Positions 49,509 to 58,582 of a DNA stretch of 64,000 bases are shown piece after piece (position 1 is the stretch's first letter; each line of letters opens with the position of its first letter). Location: assembly GCA_902511575.1 (NCBI GenBank), contig CABXFU010000001.1:1-64000 (forward strand). The letters run 5' to 3'. The position numbers were made by a program, and so were the translations under genes. The stretch is from an uncultured SAR86 cluster bacterium. Lineage in GTDB: Bacteria; Pseudomonadota; Gammaproteobacteria; Magnimaribacterales; D2472. The notes beneath the pieces are model-generated. The model did not search any database, was not told the origin of the DNA, and saw nothing but the letters and a program-made list of their open reading frames with translations.

Positions 49509-50783
49509 TTATTTATATACTGGAAACCTGTTACACATTTCAACCACCTGATTCTTGATTGAATTAATTTTATCAGCATTACCAAGGTCAAGAACAATAT
49601 CACAAATCCAATTAGTTAATATTTCTACCTCACCACTCCCAAAACCCCTTGTGGTAATAGCAGGTGTTCCCAATCGAATCCCTGAAGTAACAAATGGTGA
49701 CTGAGGATCGTCCGGAACAGCATTTTTATTTACCGTTATATTTGCTTGTCCTAAGGCTTGCTCACAATCTTTGCCAGTCAATCCCTTGCTTCTTAAATCC
49801 ATGAGAACAATATGATTGTCAGTTTTGCCAGATACAACATCGATGCCTCTGTCCTGAATAACCTTGCACATGAGTTTTGCATTATCAATTACCTGTTGAA
49901 TGTATAGCTTGAAATCTGGCTCAAGAGCCTCCTTAAAACATACAGCTTTAGCTGCTATCACGTGCATAAGCGGTCCGCCTTGAGACCCTGGAAATACAGC
50001 TGAGTTTAATTTTTTTTCTAGAGCTTCATTTGATTTTGCAAGAATAATTCCTGATCTGGGACCTCTTAAGGTTTTATGAGTTGTAGAAGTCACTACATCA
50101 GCATAGGGCACTGGTGAAGGATATAGTCCAGCAGCAACCAATCCAGATACATGAGCCATGTCGACAAGAAAATAAGAACCCGTCTCATCCGCAATATCTC
50201 TAAAAATTTCCCAATCTATAGTTCCTGAAAAAGCTGAAAAGCCGGCAATGATCATTTTTGGATTATGTTTTTTTGCTAAATCTCTAACATGATCATAGTC
50301 AATATCATGTGTTTTCGGATGAAGGCCGTATTGGAAAGCAGTGTAGTTTTTTCCTGAAAAATTAACTTTTGCTCCGTGAGTTAAATGACCTCCTTGATCA
50401 AGGCTCATCCCTAGAATCGTATCATTGGCTTCAAGCATAGCTAAAAATGCAGCTGCATTTGCTGAGGATCCTGAGTGAGGCTGAACGTTTGCATAATCAG
50501 CTTTAAAGAGCTCTTTCGCTCTATTTATTGCTAGTTCCTCAGCTATATCAACATGCTCACAACCACCGTAGTATCTTTTGTTTGGATAGCCCTCTGCATA
50601 TTTATTTGTCAGCAATCCCCCTTGAGCTTCCATTACTCTCTGGCTGGCATAATTTTCAGATGCTATTAGCTCTATGTGTTCTTCTTGACGGGTAGACTCT
50701 TTATCAAGGGCCTGCCAAAGTTCCGTATCATATGTTTCTATAGTTTGTGAATTAGCAAAGATTGAATCAGCTTGAGATTCCAT
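49509..50783 (-). CDS. glyA: Serine hydroxymethyltransferase
   Basis: A 424-residue PLP enzyme interconverting serine and glycine with tetrahydrofolate. '[21 protein letters not shown]', '[20 protein letters not shown]', '[12 protein letters not shown]' and the PLP Lys in '[15 protein letters not shown]' are present. The glyA-nrdR-ribD order is common in gammaproteobacteria. Confidence 0.97.
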   Translation of the reverse strand: MESQADSIFANSQTIETYDTELWQALDKESTRQEEHIELIASENYASQRVMEAQGGLLTNKYAEGYPNKRYYGGCEHVDIAEELAINRAKELFKADYANVQPHSGSSANAAAFLAMLEANDTILGMSLDQGGHLTHGAKVNFSGKNYTAFQYGLHPKTHDIDYDHVRDLAKKHNPKMIIAGFSAFSGTIDWEIFRDIADETGSYFLVDMAHVSGLVAAGLYPSPVPYADVVTSTTHKTLRGPRSGIILAKSNEALEKKLNSAVFPGSQGGPLMHVIAAKAVCFKEALEPDFKLYIQQVIDNAKLMCKVIQDRGIDVVSGKTDNHIVLMDLRSKGLTGKDCEQALGQANITVNKNAVPDDPQSPFVTSGIRLGTPAITTRGFGSGEVEILTNWICDIVLDLGNADKINSIKNQVVEMCNRFPVYK

Positions 50784-50844
50784 TGGTTACTCCAAAATAT
50801 TAATAATTTTAATTAAAAAGCTTGAGAATCTTATTCTAAATTAT

Positions 50845-51498
50845 CTATGGCTTCTTGTGGGAAAAAGGACGTGATCTTTTGGGAAAAGTTGCTCTGCAAA
50901 TTTTACAAGTTACCCCGTGACATTGTTGGGCTTGGCAGAATTCTCTTCCCCAAAATATGATTTGCAAGTGGAGCTTATTCCAGGAATCTTGAGGAAAGAT
51001 TTTTTTTAGATCTTGTTCGGTTTGCTGGACATTTTTTCCCTTGGTTAGACCCCATCTTTGAGCCAGTCTATGGATATGGGTATCTACCGGAAATGCAGGA
51101 TGTCCAAACCCCTGACTGATAACCACTGAGGCGGTTTTATGACCCACTCCTGGAAGTTTTTCTAGTGCCTTTATGTCTTCGGGAACTTCTCCATTGTAGG
51201 AATCGCATAAAATATTGGAGAGCTCATGTATGGCTTTGGATTTTTGAGGCCCTAAACCACATGGCTTAATAATGTCATATATTTCCTCTGGACTTTTGGT
51301 TCTCATATCTTTTGGATTATCTGCCAGTTGAAAAAGCTTAGGCGTTACCTTGTTAACTCTTTCATCCGTGCATTGAGCAGATAATAAAACTGCAACCAAT
51401 AGCGTGAAATTATCTTGATGATCAAGTGGTACAGGAGTTTTAGGGTAATGTGCCTCTAAAATTTTTAGCACAATCGATGCTCGCTCTGCTTTTCTCAT
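50845..51498 (-). CDS. nth: Endonuclease III with an atypical Fe-S Cys pattern
   Basis: A 217-residue DNA glycosylase/lyase that removes oxidised pyrimidines. The helix-hairpin-helix 'LEKLPGVGHKTASVVIS' with catalytic Lys, and 'FPVDTHIHRLAQRWGLT' with catalytic Asp, are intact. The C-terminal [4Fe-4S] ligands normally follow C-x6-C-x2-C-x5-C; here the four Cys read C-x4-C-x4-C-x2-C ('CQAQQCHGVTCKIC'). The cluster may be bound differently or be absent. glyA is downstream on the same strand. Confidence 0.92.
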   Translation of the reverse strand: MRKAERASIVLKILEAHYPKTPVPLDHQDNFTLLVAVLLSAQCTDERVNKVTPKLFQLADNPKDMRTKSPEEIYDIIKPCGLGPQKSKAIHELSNILCDSYNGEVPEDIKALEKLPGVGHKTASVVISQGFGHPAFPVDTHIHRLAQRWGLTKGKNVQQTEQDLKKIFPQDSWNKLHLQIIFWGREFCQAQQCHGVTCKICRATFPKRSRPFSHKKP

Positions 51499-51616
51499 TA
51501 TTTAAACTTTAGTTAGCAATATCAGCCTTATCTTATAATTCAAATTTTTGAATATTCGCCATATTAATAGTCATTGATTTGACTAATTAATACCTTTAAC
51601 ATCTTTACACAATGTT

Positions 51617-51632
51617 TTACTTTTACAAGTAA
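51617..51632. promoter_or_regulatory. Inverted repeat TTACTT-N4-AAGTAA upstream of acyl-CoA dehydrogenase
   Basis: TTACTTTTACAAGTAA has perfect 6-bp arms and lies 29 bp upstream of the ATG at 51662, in the 163-bp gap divergent from nth. Position and symmetry suit an operator. The same arms recur at 53997-54010. Confidence 0.45.
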
Positions 51633-51661
51633 TCAACGGTTAATTTCATCGCAAAAATTTA

Positions 51662-52783
51662 ATGCAAGACTACAACACAGAACATCCTTTTGATCTCACC
51701 TTATCTGAGGAGCAGCAAATGACCTGGGACATGCTCAGAAAATTTGCTGAAACTGAGCTTCGTCCCCATGCAAGGCAAGCTGAGAGTGATGGTAGGCCTA
51801 GCGATAAATTGCTTGAGAAAATTAAATCCTTAGATCTTATTTCTCTTATTATTCCTGAAGCATACGGTGGCATGGGATTAGAACAAGATGCTGTTTCAAA
51901 TTCTTTGGCGCTTGAGGCGCTTGCCTATGGAGATCTATCACTAGCAATGTCTATTTCTGTTCCTTTGTTGGCAGCGCAAATTATTTCAGAGCATGGCAGT
52001 GAAGAACAGAAAGCGGAACTTTTACCTGAGCTTGTTAATGGTTCTATCTTTCATGTGGGTCTTGGGATTAATAATGCTTTGCTTGCGACTGATCCATATC
52101 AATCAAGCGTTGTTGCGGATGAGAGTGCTGAAGAAATTACTCTGAATGGATCGAAAACCGGTGTTGCTTTTGCGGATGAGGCTAAAACTTTTTTAATTTC
52201 TGCTTCCAATGAATCAGGCGAATGTAATCTATATTTCGTCAATAAAGATCAAGAAGGGGTTGAGCTTGAGCAAAAAGAATTTATGGGCTTGAAGGGCGTG
52301 CCTTTATCACAAATTAATTTATCTAATTGCAAAATTAATGCTTCGCAGAAACTCGGTGGACATAATTACTCTATTAATTATGAATCGCTAGTAGATTCTT
52401 CTCGAATCGGTATGTCAGCTTTAGCGCTAGGAGTTTGCCAAGCAGTTCTAGATTATGTTGTTCCATATACCAATGAACGAGTTGCTTTTGATGAACCTAT
52501 TTCAAACCGACAGTCGGTGGCTTTTATGATTGCTGATATGGCAATTGAAACCGAGGCCTTAAGATTAATGGTGTATAAATCCTCTGCCTTAAAGGACCTT
52601 GGTGAAGACTTTCATAAGCAGGCATCACTTACATATCGATTTGCTGCCCATCATGGAATGAAAATAGGAACCGATGGCGTGCAATTGCTTGGAGGTCATG
52701 GTTTTACTCATGAGCATCCAGTTGAACTTTGGTACAGAAATTTAAGAGCCATTGGCATATTTGAAGGGGGCGCAGGAGTTTAA
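51662..52783 (+). CDS. Acyl-CoA dehydrogenase (first of a pair), short C-terminus
   Basis: A 373-residue flavin enzyme. The N-terminal helical domain ('LTLSEEQQMTWDMLRKFAETELRPHA'), 'GGMGLEQDAVSNSLALEALAYGD' and the C-terminal helical domain ('LLGGHGFTHEHPVELWYRNLRAI') fit the family. It stops right after 'IFEGGAGV', where most acyl-CoA dehydrogenases continue with a further helix after the catalytic Glu. The middle domain lacks the usual 'TEP.AGSD' motif. It is probably a specialised or partner subunit of the dehydrogenase that follows. Confidence 0.85.
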   Translation: MQDYNTEHPFDLTLSEEQQMTWDMLRKFAETELRPHARQAESDGRPSDKLLEKIKSLDLISLIIPEAYGGMGLEQDAVSNSLALEALAYGDLSLAMSISVPLLAAQIISEHGSEEQKAELLPELVNGSIFHVGLGINNALLATDPYQSSVVADESAEEITLNGSKTGVAFADEAKTFLISASNESGECNLYFVNKDQEGVELEQKEFMGLKGVPLSQINLSNCKINASQKLGGHNYSINYESLVDSSRIGMSALALGVCQAVLDYVVPYTNERVAFDEPISNRQSVAFMIADMAIETEALRLMVYKSSALKDLGEDFHKQASLTYRFAAHHGMKIGTDGVQLLGGHGFTHEHPVELWYRNLRAIGIFEGGAGV

Positions 52784-52784
52784 A

Positions 52785-53984
52785 ATGATACATCCACTTT
52801 TACCTAATCAATTACAAAAGACTCAAGAGACCATGAGAATGGCAGCAGAGTTTATATTGCGTCCTATTTCTCGAAAATATGACAAAGCAGAGCATGAACC
52901 ACCCTTGGAAATGGAGCAGCTCAATCAAGCTGCTGCAGCACAAAAAAAAGAAAGCGGAATGGGTGATGACTCTGTTAAATCAATGGATTTGGGCGGAAGA
53001 AGTCTTTGGGCTGTTATCTCTTTAGAGCAGATGTGTTGGGGTGATGTGGGATTATTTCTTGCTAGACCAGGGACTGGATTAGGGAATGCTGCCATTATGG
53101 CGGTTGGCAACCCAGACCAAAAAGCTTTATGGGGAAAAAGATGGGCTGCCATGGCTATAACTGAGCCTGCTGCTGGTTCAGATTCAAAAAATATCTCAAC
53201 AACTGCTGTTTTGGAAGGAGACGAGTGGGTTTTAAATGGCGAAAAGATTTATGTCACCGATGGAGATCGATGTGATTGTGTTGTTGTTTGGGCAACCTTA
53301 AATAAAGACATGGGCAAAACAGCAATCAGATCCTTTATTGTAGAAAAAGGCACGCCAGGATTTACCGTTGCAAGGCTTGAGAAAAAATTAGGTATCAGAG
53401 CCTCTGATACTGCCACTTTAATTTTTGATAATTGTAGGATCCCTCGTGAAAATTTGCTTGGTGGCAAGGAAGAGATTGAGACGGACATCAACGCAGCAAA
53501 AAAATCATTTGGCGGAGCAATGCAAACCTTTGATAATACGCGTCCCATGGTTGCTGGCATGGCTATTGGGCTTGGCCAAGCTGCTCTTGATATGACCAGA
53601 GCTCTTCTTTCTGAAGAGGGCTATGAAGATAACTTTGGTGGATCCATGCATACCCAAACAGCTATACAGAGTGAGCTTGAGATGCTTGAAGCAGAACTAG
53701 AAGCAGCCAGATTGCTTGTTTATAAATCAGCTTGGATGATGGACAACAAAATGCCTAATTCAAAAGAAGCATCTATGGGCAAAGCGAAAGCCGGCAGAAT
53801 TGGCAATAGGATTTCTTTAAAATGTGTTGAAATATGCTCTATGCAGGGCTTTTCAGAGGATCATTTGCTTGAAAAGTTTTCTCGTGATTCTAAAATTCTT
53901 GATATTTTTGAGGGCACTCAACAAATCCAGCAACTGATTGTTGCAAGGCAGGTTTTGGGCAAGAGCTCATCACAGCTAAAATAA
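52785..53984 (+). CDS. Acyl-CoA dehydrogenase (second of a pair)
   Basis: The track begins at 52752 inside the previous gene; ATG 52785 is preferred because AGGAG lies seven bases before it and it starts just after the upstream stop. The 399-residue product has the FAD/substrate motif 'MAITEPAAGSDSKNI', 'GEKIYVTDGDRCDCVVVWA' and the C-terminal catalytic region 'ILDIFEGTQQIQQLIVARQVLG'. It oxidises acyl-CoA thioesters. It is two bases from its partner and is followed by a TonB receptor gene. Confidence 0.9.
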   Translation: MIHPLLPNQLQKTQETMRMAAEFILRPISRKYDKAEHEPPLEMEQLNQAAAAQKKESGMGDDSVKSMDLGGRSLWAVISLEQMCWGDVGLFLARPGTGLGNAAIMAVGNPDQKALWGKRWAAMAITEPAAGSDSKNISTTAVLEGDEWVLNGEKIYVTDGDRCDCVVVWATLNKDMGKTAIRSFIVEKGTPGFTVARLEKKLGIRASDTATLIFDNCRIPRENLLGGKEEIETDINAAKKSFGGAMQTFDNTRPMVAGMAIGLGQAALDMTRALLSEEGYEDNFGGSMHTQTAIQSELEMLEAELEAARLLVYKSAWMMDNKMPNSKEASMGKAKAGRIGNRISLKCVEICSMQGFSEDHLLEKFSRDSKILDIFEGTQQIQQLIVARQVLGKSSSQLK

Positions 53985-54010
53985 GTAGAATTTATCTTAC
54001 TTATAAGTAA
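53981..54010. promoter_or_regulatory. Overlapping inverted repeats with TTACTT/AAGTAA arms
   Basis: TTACTTATAAGTAA (53997-54010) is a perfect 14-bp palindrome. ATAAGTA at 53981-53987 can also pair with TACTTAT at 53998-54004, so two hairpins compete for the same strand. It starts at the stop codon of the second acyl-CoA dehydrogenase and precedes the TonB receptor gene, so it may be an operator, a processing site or a weak terminator. Confidence 0.4.
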
Positions 54011-54023
54011 AAAATATAATAAA

Positions 54024-54061
54024 AATAGCAACCCCATTACCATTGCAATGCCTTTGCTATT
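54024..54061. promoter_or_regulatory. Nested inverted repeat upstream of the TonB receptor
   Basis: AATAGCAA (54024-54031) pairs with TTGCTATT (54054-54061), and the loop contains the perfect 10-bp palindrome CATTGCAATG (54041-54050). It lies 52 bp before the receptor ATG. It could be a regulatory site or a leader-RNA structure; nothing further can be assigned. Confidence 0.35.
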
Positions 54062-54113
54062 AGGTATATCATTGTTTCACTAGTTCAAACAATCAACTTT
54101 AAGGGGGAAGATT

Positions 54114-56993
54114 ATGAACAGATATTTCTATGCTTTTTTATTAGCATTTTCATTTAGCGCAGTTCCAACAATAGCTCAAGAGAATTCAGCTCGTGAGATT
54201 GAAGAGGTTGTTATTACTGCTTTAAGAAAAGAAACAAATCTCCAAGATACTGCGATTACAATTACAGCGATCACAGGAGCTGATCTTGAGGTTAAACAAA
54301 TTGAAAACTTTGAGGATCTTCAGTTTGCTGTTCCAACATTAGGCTTCCAAAAAGGAGCTTACTCAGGTGCTGGTATTACTCTAAGGGGTATCGGTAACTT
54401 TGCAGTTGGAAATTCCACCAGTGCAAGTATCGGTTACTTCTGGAATGGTCAAACCGCATCTGCTAGTGGTCTTTATGAGCAAGAATTTTTTGATGTTGAG
54501 CGTGTAGAGGTTCTACGTGGACCTCAAGGATCACTGTTTGGCGCGGGAACAACTGGTGGCTTGATTCAAATGATTACTAAAAGACCTGATGCTGAAGCAG
54601 GTGGCTACCTAAAAGCCGATGTTGCTGATTATGATTCATTGCGAATGGAAGGAGCGATTAACCTCCCTCTAACTGATAAATTGAGATCAAGATTTGCATT
54701 TGCTTCACTTCAAAGAGAGGGTTTTGTAACTAACTCTCACACAGGCAATAAGCTTGATGATAGAAACACTCAAGGCGCTAGGATGTCTTTTGAGTATGAT
54801 TATTCAGATGACACAACCATGACTTTGATCTATGAAACAACTCAAGCAGATGACAACAGACTAAGAGCTGCCAGACAATACTGTAAGCAAGATACATTCT
54901 TTGGTTGTAGCCCATATGAAAATGGCAATGATGCGGTTTGGTCACCGGGTAGTTACGGTCATTGGGTCCCTTACATTCAGTTCCAGAACACAGCCTTAGA
55001 CTATACGATTTACGAGAATAATCCTTCAGCTGACTTAAGAAGTGTTAATCTTGATTTCGAACCAACTCATGAGGCTACGCTTCAGAACACTGTATTTGAA
55101 ATAAACAGCGCTCTATCAGACACCATGAACATGGTATTTACTTATTCATACCATACTAGAGAGTATGAAGATTTTGCTGATTATGATCATTCTGTATCAG
55201 TGGTTCCATATGCCATGGGTCCTATTACATCTAATATTTTCTATGATACAACCAAAGGCAACATGGCTGGCGCAGGTCTAGGCATGAAAACTTATACAAG
55301 TGATCAGGCTATGGATAGATCTTTTAATGAGTCTGAGTGGGAACAGTATGAACTAAGATTCTCATCTGACTATGATGGTTCTTTTAACTTCACTTTTGGT
55401 CTTTTCACTTCTGCTAGTGACAGTGAAACCAATTACAACATCGGAACGCCATACATGAATTACTGGAGTGATGTTTCAACTGGACCAGTTGGTGCAATTT
55501 TCCCTGATGCAGCTCCTTATGGAGGAACTCCATTCTGGTTGGGTTGGTTCCAGACTTTACCAGTTGCTTCTGCGCAAGCAACTCAACTTGTCTTAGCAGG
55601 ATTATTACCGCCAGCTCAGGCGCAAGGCTACACATTAAATATGGCTAAAAATGGGGGTATAGCTAATGCCAATGCAAGTATTGGACCAATGCATTTAGCT
55701 GAATGGCAACAGTACTTCCATGTTGACAGTAACCTCAATAGAAGCAGCGAAGCTATATATGGTGAAATGTATTTTGATCTAAGTGATTATACAACTGTGA
55801 CAGTTGGAGGTCGTTATACAGAGTTTGAAATTAATAGTAAGGCATTTAACTCTTTACTTGACCTACAAAACCAAGGTGCTGGCTATTACGGAAAAGTAAA
55901 ACCAGCTCCAATACCTAGAAGTTATGCTGCAGAAGAATCAACTTATAAGCTAGGTATTGACCATCAGCTTAATGAAGATCAACTTCTATATGCAACTTAT
56001 TCAACTGGGTTCAAGCCTGGTGGATTTAACACCACTGATATCGAAGGTTTAGTTAATTTTGATTCAGAAGTTGCGAATGTATTTGAGGTAGGTTTAAAAA
56101 GCACTCTCATGGAAGGAGCTCTTCAATTAAATGTATCTGCATACACTAATGATTATGAAGGCCTCCAGCTTTCACAAATTGTTAATCGTGCCTCAATTAA
56201 CCAAAATGCTGATGTAACAATTGAGGGTATAGAAGCAGAATTTACATTATTGTTATCTGATACCTTGATCATTGACGGTTTTGTATCTCATACAAGCACA
56301 GAAATTGAGGATTTCCAGTCTGTTGATCCATTGAACATTAATCAGGCTACTAAAAAACTTCCGCTTCCAGCAGGAGCGACAGGCTTCTTGTCAGACTTTG
56401 CACCTTTGGCAGCAACTTGTAATCCATTGGTTTTTGTAGGACAGGCAGCGCCTTCTGCTAATTGTTCTTTAGGATTAGCTGCTTCTAATGCATTGCTTGG
56501 AGCGCTCGTTTTATATGCGCCTACTGATGCTGGGTATGTATTTAAATCTTTTGGACCTTTGTGTACACAACCATTCTTTGGTTTAGATTCAACAACACTT
56601 CCATGCCCAATCACAGATGGAGTTGAAGCAGATTTATCAGGAAATTCTCTTCCTATGGCTGCAGAACTTAACTACAGACTTGGTGTTACTAAGTTTGTTG
56701 ATACATCTGCTGGATCATGGGCGTTCAGAATGGATTATTCATACAGAGATGATTATTACAGTACTGCATTCAACAGACCTCGAGGTTACATTGAGGATGT
56801 AAGTCTAATTGATTTATCTGTTAAATATACTCCTGTTTCTGAGGCTTGGTTTGTTGGAGCCTACGTAAGGAACATGACTGATGAAGATCATATTTATGCA
56901 TACTACTCAACGGATGTAACTGTGGGTGGTTTCCAAAATGGTGTTGCCATTGATCCAAAAATCTTTGGTATTAACTTTGGAATGAATTTTTAA
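54114..56993 (+). CDS. TonB-dependent outer-membrane receptor
   Basis: A 959-residue receptor preceded by a strong AAGGGGGAAG ribosome site. It has a signal peptide (cleaved near 'TIAQE'), a TonB box 'EEVVITALRKE', a plug ('RGPQGSLFGAGTTGGLI') and a barrel with 'YATYSTGFKPGGFN', ending in 'NFGMNF'. It is larger than the first receptor, with extended loops containing paired Cys ('CKQDTFFGC', 'CNPLVFVGQAAPSANC', 'CTQPFFGLDSTTLPC'). A terminator follows. Neighbouring acyl-CoA dehydrogenases and a thiolase hint at a lipid-like ligand. Confidence 0.94.
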   Translation: MNRYFYAFLLAFSFSAVPTIAQENSAREIEEVVITALRKETNLQDTAITITAITGADLEVKQIENFEDLQFAVPTLGFQKGAYSGAGITLRGIGNFAVGNSTSASIGYFWNGQTASASGLYEQEFFDVERVEVLRGPQGSLFGAGTTGGLIQMITKRPDAEAGGYLKADVADYDSLRMEGAINLPLTDKLRSRFAFASLQREGFVTNSHTGNKLDDRNTQGARMSFEYDYSDDTTMTLIYETTQADDNRLRAARQYCKQDTFFGCSPYENGNDAVWSPGSYGHWVPYIQFQNTALDYTIYENNPSADLRSVNLDFEPTHEATLQNTVFEINSALSDTMNMVFTYSYHTREYEDFADYDHSVSVVPYAMGPITSNIFYDTTKGNMAGAGLGMKTYTSDQAMDRSFNESEWEQYELRFSSDYDGSFNFTFGLFTSASDSETNYNIGTPYMNYWSDVSTGPVGAIFPDAAPYGGTPFWLGWFQTLPVASAQATQLVLAGLLPPAQAQGYTLNMAKNGGIANANASIGPMHLAEWQQYFHVDSNLNRSSEAIYGEMYFDLSDYTTVTVGGRYTEFEINSKAFNSLLDLQNQGAGYYGKVKPAPIPRSYAAEESTYKLGIDHQLNEDQLLYATYSTGFKPGGFNTTDIEGLVNFDSEVANVFEVGLKSTLMEGALQLNVSAYTNDYEGLQLSQIVNRASINQNADVTIEGIEAEFTLLLSDTLIIDGFVSHTSTEIEDFQSVDPLNINQATKKLPLPAGATGFLSDFAPLAATCNPLVFVGQAAPSANCSLGLAASNALLGALVLYAPTDAGYVFKSFGPLCTQPFFGLDSTTLPCPITDGVEADLSGNSLPMAAELNYRLGVTKFVDTSAGSWAFRMDYSYRDDYYSTAFNRPRGYIEDVSLIDLSVKYTPVSEAWFVGAYVRNMTDEDHIYAYYSTDVTVGGFQNGVAIDPKIFGINFGMNF

Positions 56994-57014
56994 TTCTTCA
57001 TTTTAGATATAATA

Positions 57015-57043
57015 AAGCCCGGATTATTTCCGGGCTTTTTTTT
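57015..57043 (+). terminator. Rho-independent terminator after the TonB receptor
   Basis: AAGCCCGG-ATTATTT-CCGGGCTT forms a perfect 8-bp stem followed by a T-run to 57043, 21 bp after the receptor stop codon. The next gene's ATG is just two bases after the T-run, so that gene must have its own initiation or depend on readthrough. Confidence 0.92.
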
Positions 57044-57044
57044 G

Positions 57045-57362
57045 ATGAAAATTTTTACCAAACGATTTAATAGGATCCTTGCCAAACTTCAAGAGAGTTT
57101 TTTGGAAGAAAATCGTGAAAATAAAAAAATGCTTGATACGTATCTAAAATTTGTTGAAGGTTCTGTTACTGAGCGTGAATTAGAGTTAGCTAACTCTCAA
57201 CTACAACAAATCCTTAAAAATCTTGGTTTAGGCATATTATTAATTTTGCCTTTTAGTCCAATTACTTTGCCATATATATTCTCAAAAGCTAAAGAGCTAA
57301 ACATAGATTTAATACCAAATTGGTATAAGTCTTTAAGTAATGACGACGATCGTTTAGAATAA
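57045..57362 (+). CDS. Small LETM1-like (ribosome-binding domain-like) protein
   Basis: The track uses TTG 57042; ATG 57045 is preferred. The 105-residue product has a charged helical N-terminal half ('KLQESFLEENRENKKMLDTYLKF') and a hydrophobic 'LGLGILLILPFSPITLPYIF' segment followed by 'LIPNWYKS'. This resembles the conserved region of LETM1-family proteins ('LPF...LP..LP..F'). The function of bacterial single-domain forms is unknown. The ATG almost touches the preceding terminator, so its transcript would be nearly leaderless. Confidence 0.6.
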   Translation: MKIFTKRFNRILAKLQESFLEENRENKKMLDTYLKFVEGSVTERELELANSQLQQILKNLGLGILLILPFSPITLPYIFSKAKELNIDLIPNWYKSLSNDDDRLE

Positions 57363-57388
57363 CTCGTTACTAATTTTGGAGTATAAAA

Positions 57389-58582
57389 ATGAAAACAGCA
57401 GTTATCGTAGATAGTGTAAGAACTGGTCTTGCTAAATCACATCGCGGAGGCTTTAACATGACTCGTCCAGATGATATGTTGGCTCACATTATCAATGGAA
57501 TGTTAGACAGAAATCCTAATTTACCCCCTGAAATGGTTGAAGATGTCATCATGGGTTGTGGTAATCCTGAGGGCGCAATGGGACATAACATTGGTAGAAA
57601 TGCTGCGGTCCTATCCAATCTTCCCCTGACAGTCGGAGGTACAACTGTTAATCGTTATTGCTCTTCTGGATTGCAATCTATTTCTATGGCTGCAAGCCAA
57701 GTTATGGCAGGGTGCTATGACACAGTCATCGCTGGTGGTGTTGAGCAAATTACTATGCTTTCTGGCAAGCAAAATATGGATGGTTTTGTAAATGAGAAAT
57801 TAGCAGAGAGTCATCCTGGTATTTACCATCCAATGGGTATTACTGCTGAATGCGTTGCTAATAGATATAACGTTTCAAGAGAGACTCAAGATGAGATTGC
57901 TTTTGAAAGTCAAAAGAGAACAGCGGCCGCTCAAGAAGCAGGTAAGTTTACTGATGAGATAATCCCTATGGATACAAAAATGATGCTCATGAACAAAGAA
58001 ACAGGTGAATCTAAAGAAGTTGATTACACAGTTGATAAAGATGAGTGTAATAGACCTGGAACAACTTTAGAGGGCTTGGCAACATTGAAGCCAGTCTTTG
58101 ATCCTGAAAATGGATCAGTTACTGCTGGTAATTCTTCTCAACTTTCAGATGGCGCCTCAGTGACACTTGTTATGAGCGAAGAAAAAGCTCTTGAACTAGG
58201 TTTAAAACCAATGGCTTATTTTAGAGGATTTACAACCATGGGCTGTGAACCAGATGAAATGGGAATTGGACCAGTCTTTTCTGTTCCTAAGCTTTTAAAA
58301 TCCCACAATATGAGTGTTGATGATATTGATCTTTGGGAGCTCAATGAGGCTTTTGCAGTGCAAGTTGCATATTGTCGAGATCAACTAGGCATTCCAATGG
58401 ACAAACTCAATGTGAATGGCGGCTCTATTTCAATTGGACATCCTTTCGGTATGACAGGATCAAGACAAGTTGGTCATATTGTTCGTGAGCTGAATAATCA
58501 AGATAAGCAATTTGGTATTGTGACTATGTGCGTTGGTGGCGGAATGGGCGCAACTGGCTTATTTGAAAGATACCCAAGTTAA
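57389..58582 (+). CDS. Acetyl-CoA acyltransferase (thiolase)
   Basis: A 397-residue degradative-type thiolase preceded by a TTGGAG ribosome site. All catalytic residues are visible: Cys91 ('VNRYCSSGL'), Asn in 'ELNEAFAVQ', His in 'SIGHPFGMTGSR' and the second Cys in 'TMCVGGGMGATG'. It cleaves 3-ketoacyl-CoA or condenses acetyl-CoA. It resembles FadA but no fadB is adjacent. It overlaps the thiL reading frame. Confidence 0.93.
   Translation: MKTAVIVDSVRTGLAKSHRGGFNMTRPDDMLAHIINGMLDRNPNLPPEMVEDVIMGCGNPEGAMGHNIGRNAAVLSNLPLTVGGTTVNRYCSSGLQSISMAASQVMAGCYDTVIAGGVEQITMLSGKQNMDGFVNEKLAESHPGIYHPMGITAECVANRYNVSRETQDEIAFESQKRTAAAQEAGKFTDEIIPMDTKMMLMNKETGESKEVDYTVDKDECNRPGTTLEGLATLKPVFDPENGSVTAGNSSQLSDGASVTLVMSEEKALELGLKPMAYFRGFTTMGCEPDEMGIGPVFSVPKLLKSHNMSVDDIDLWELNEAFAVQVAYCRDQLGIPMDKLNVNGGSISIGHPFGMTGSRQVGHIVRELNNQDKQFGIVTMCVGGGMGATGLFERYPS

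Noticed and set aside
52752-52784. Upstream start of the second acyl-CoA dehydrogenase
   Set aside because: It lies inside the previous gene; ATG 52785 has an AGGAG site and the normal N-terminus.
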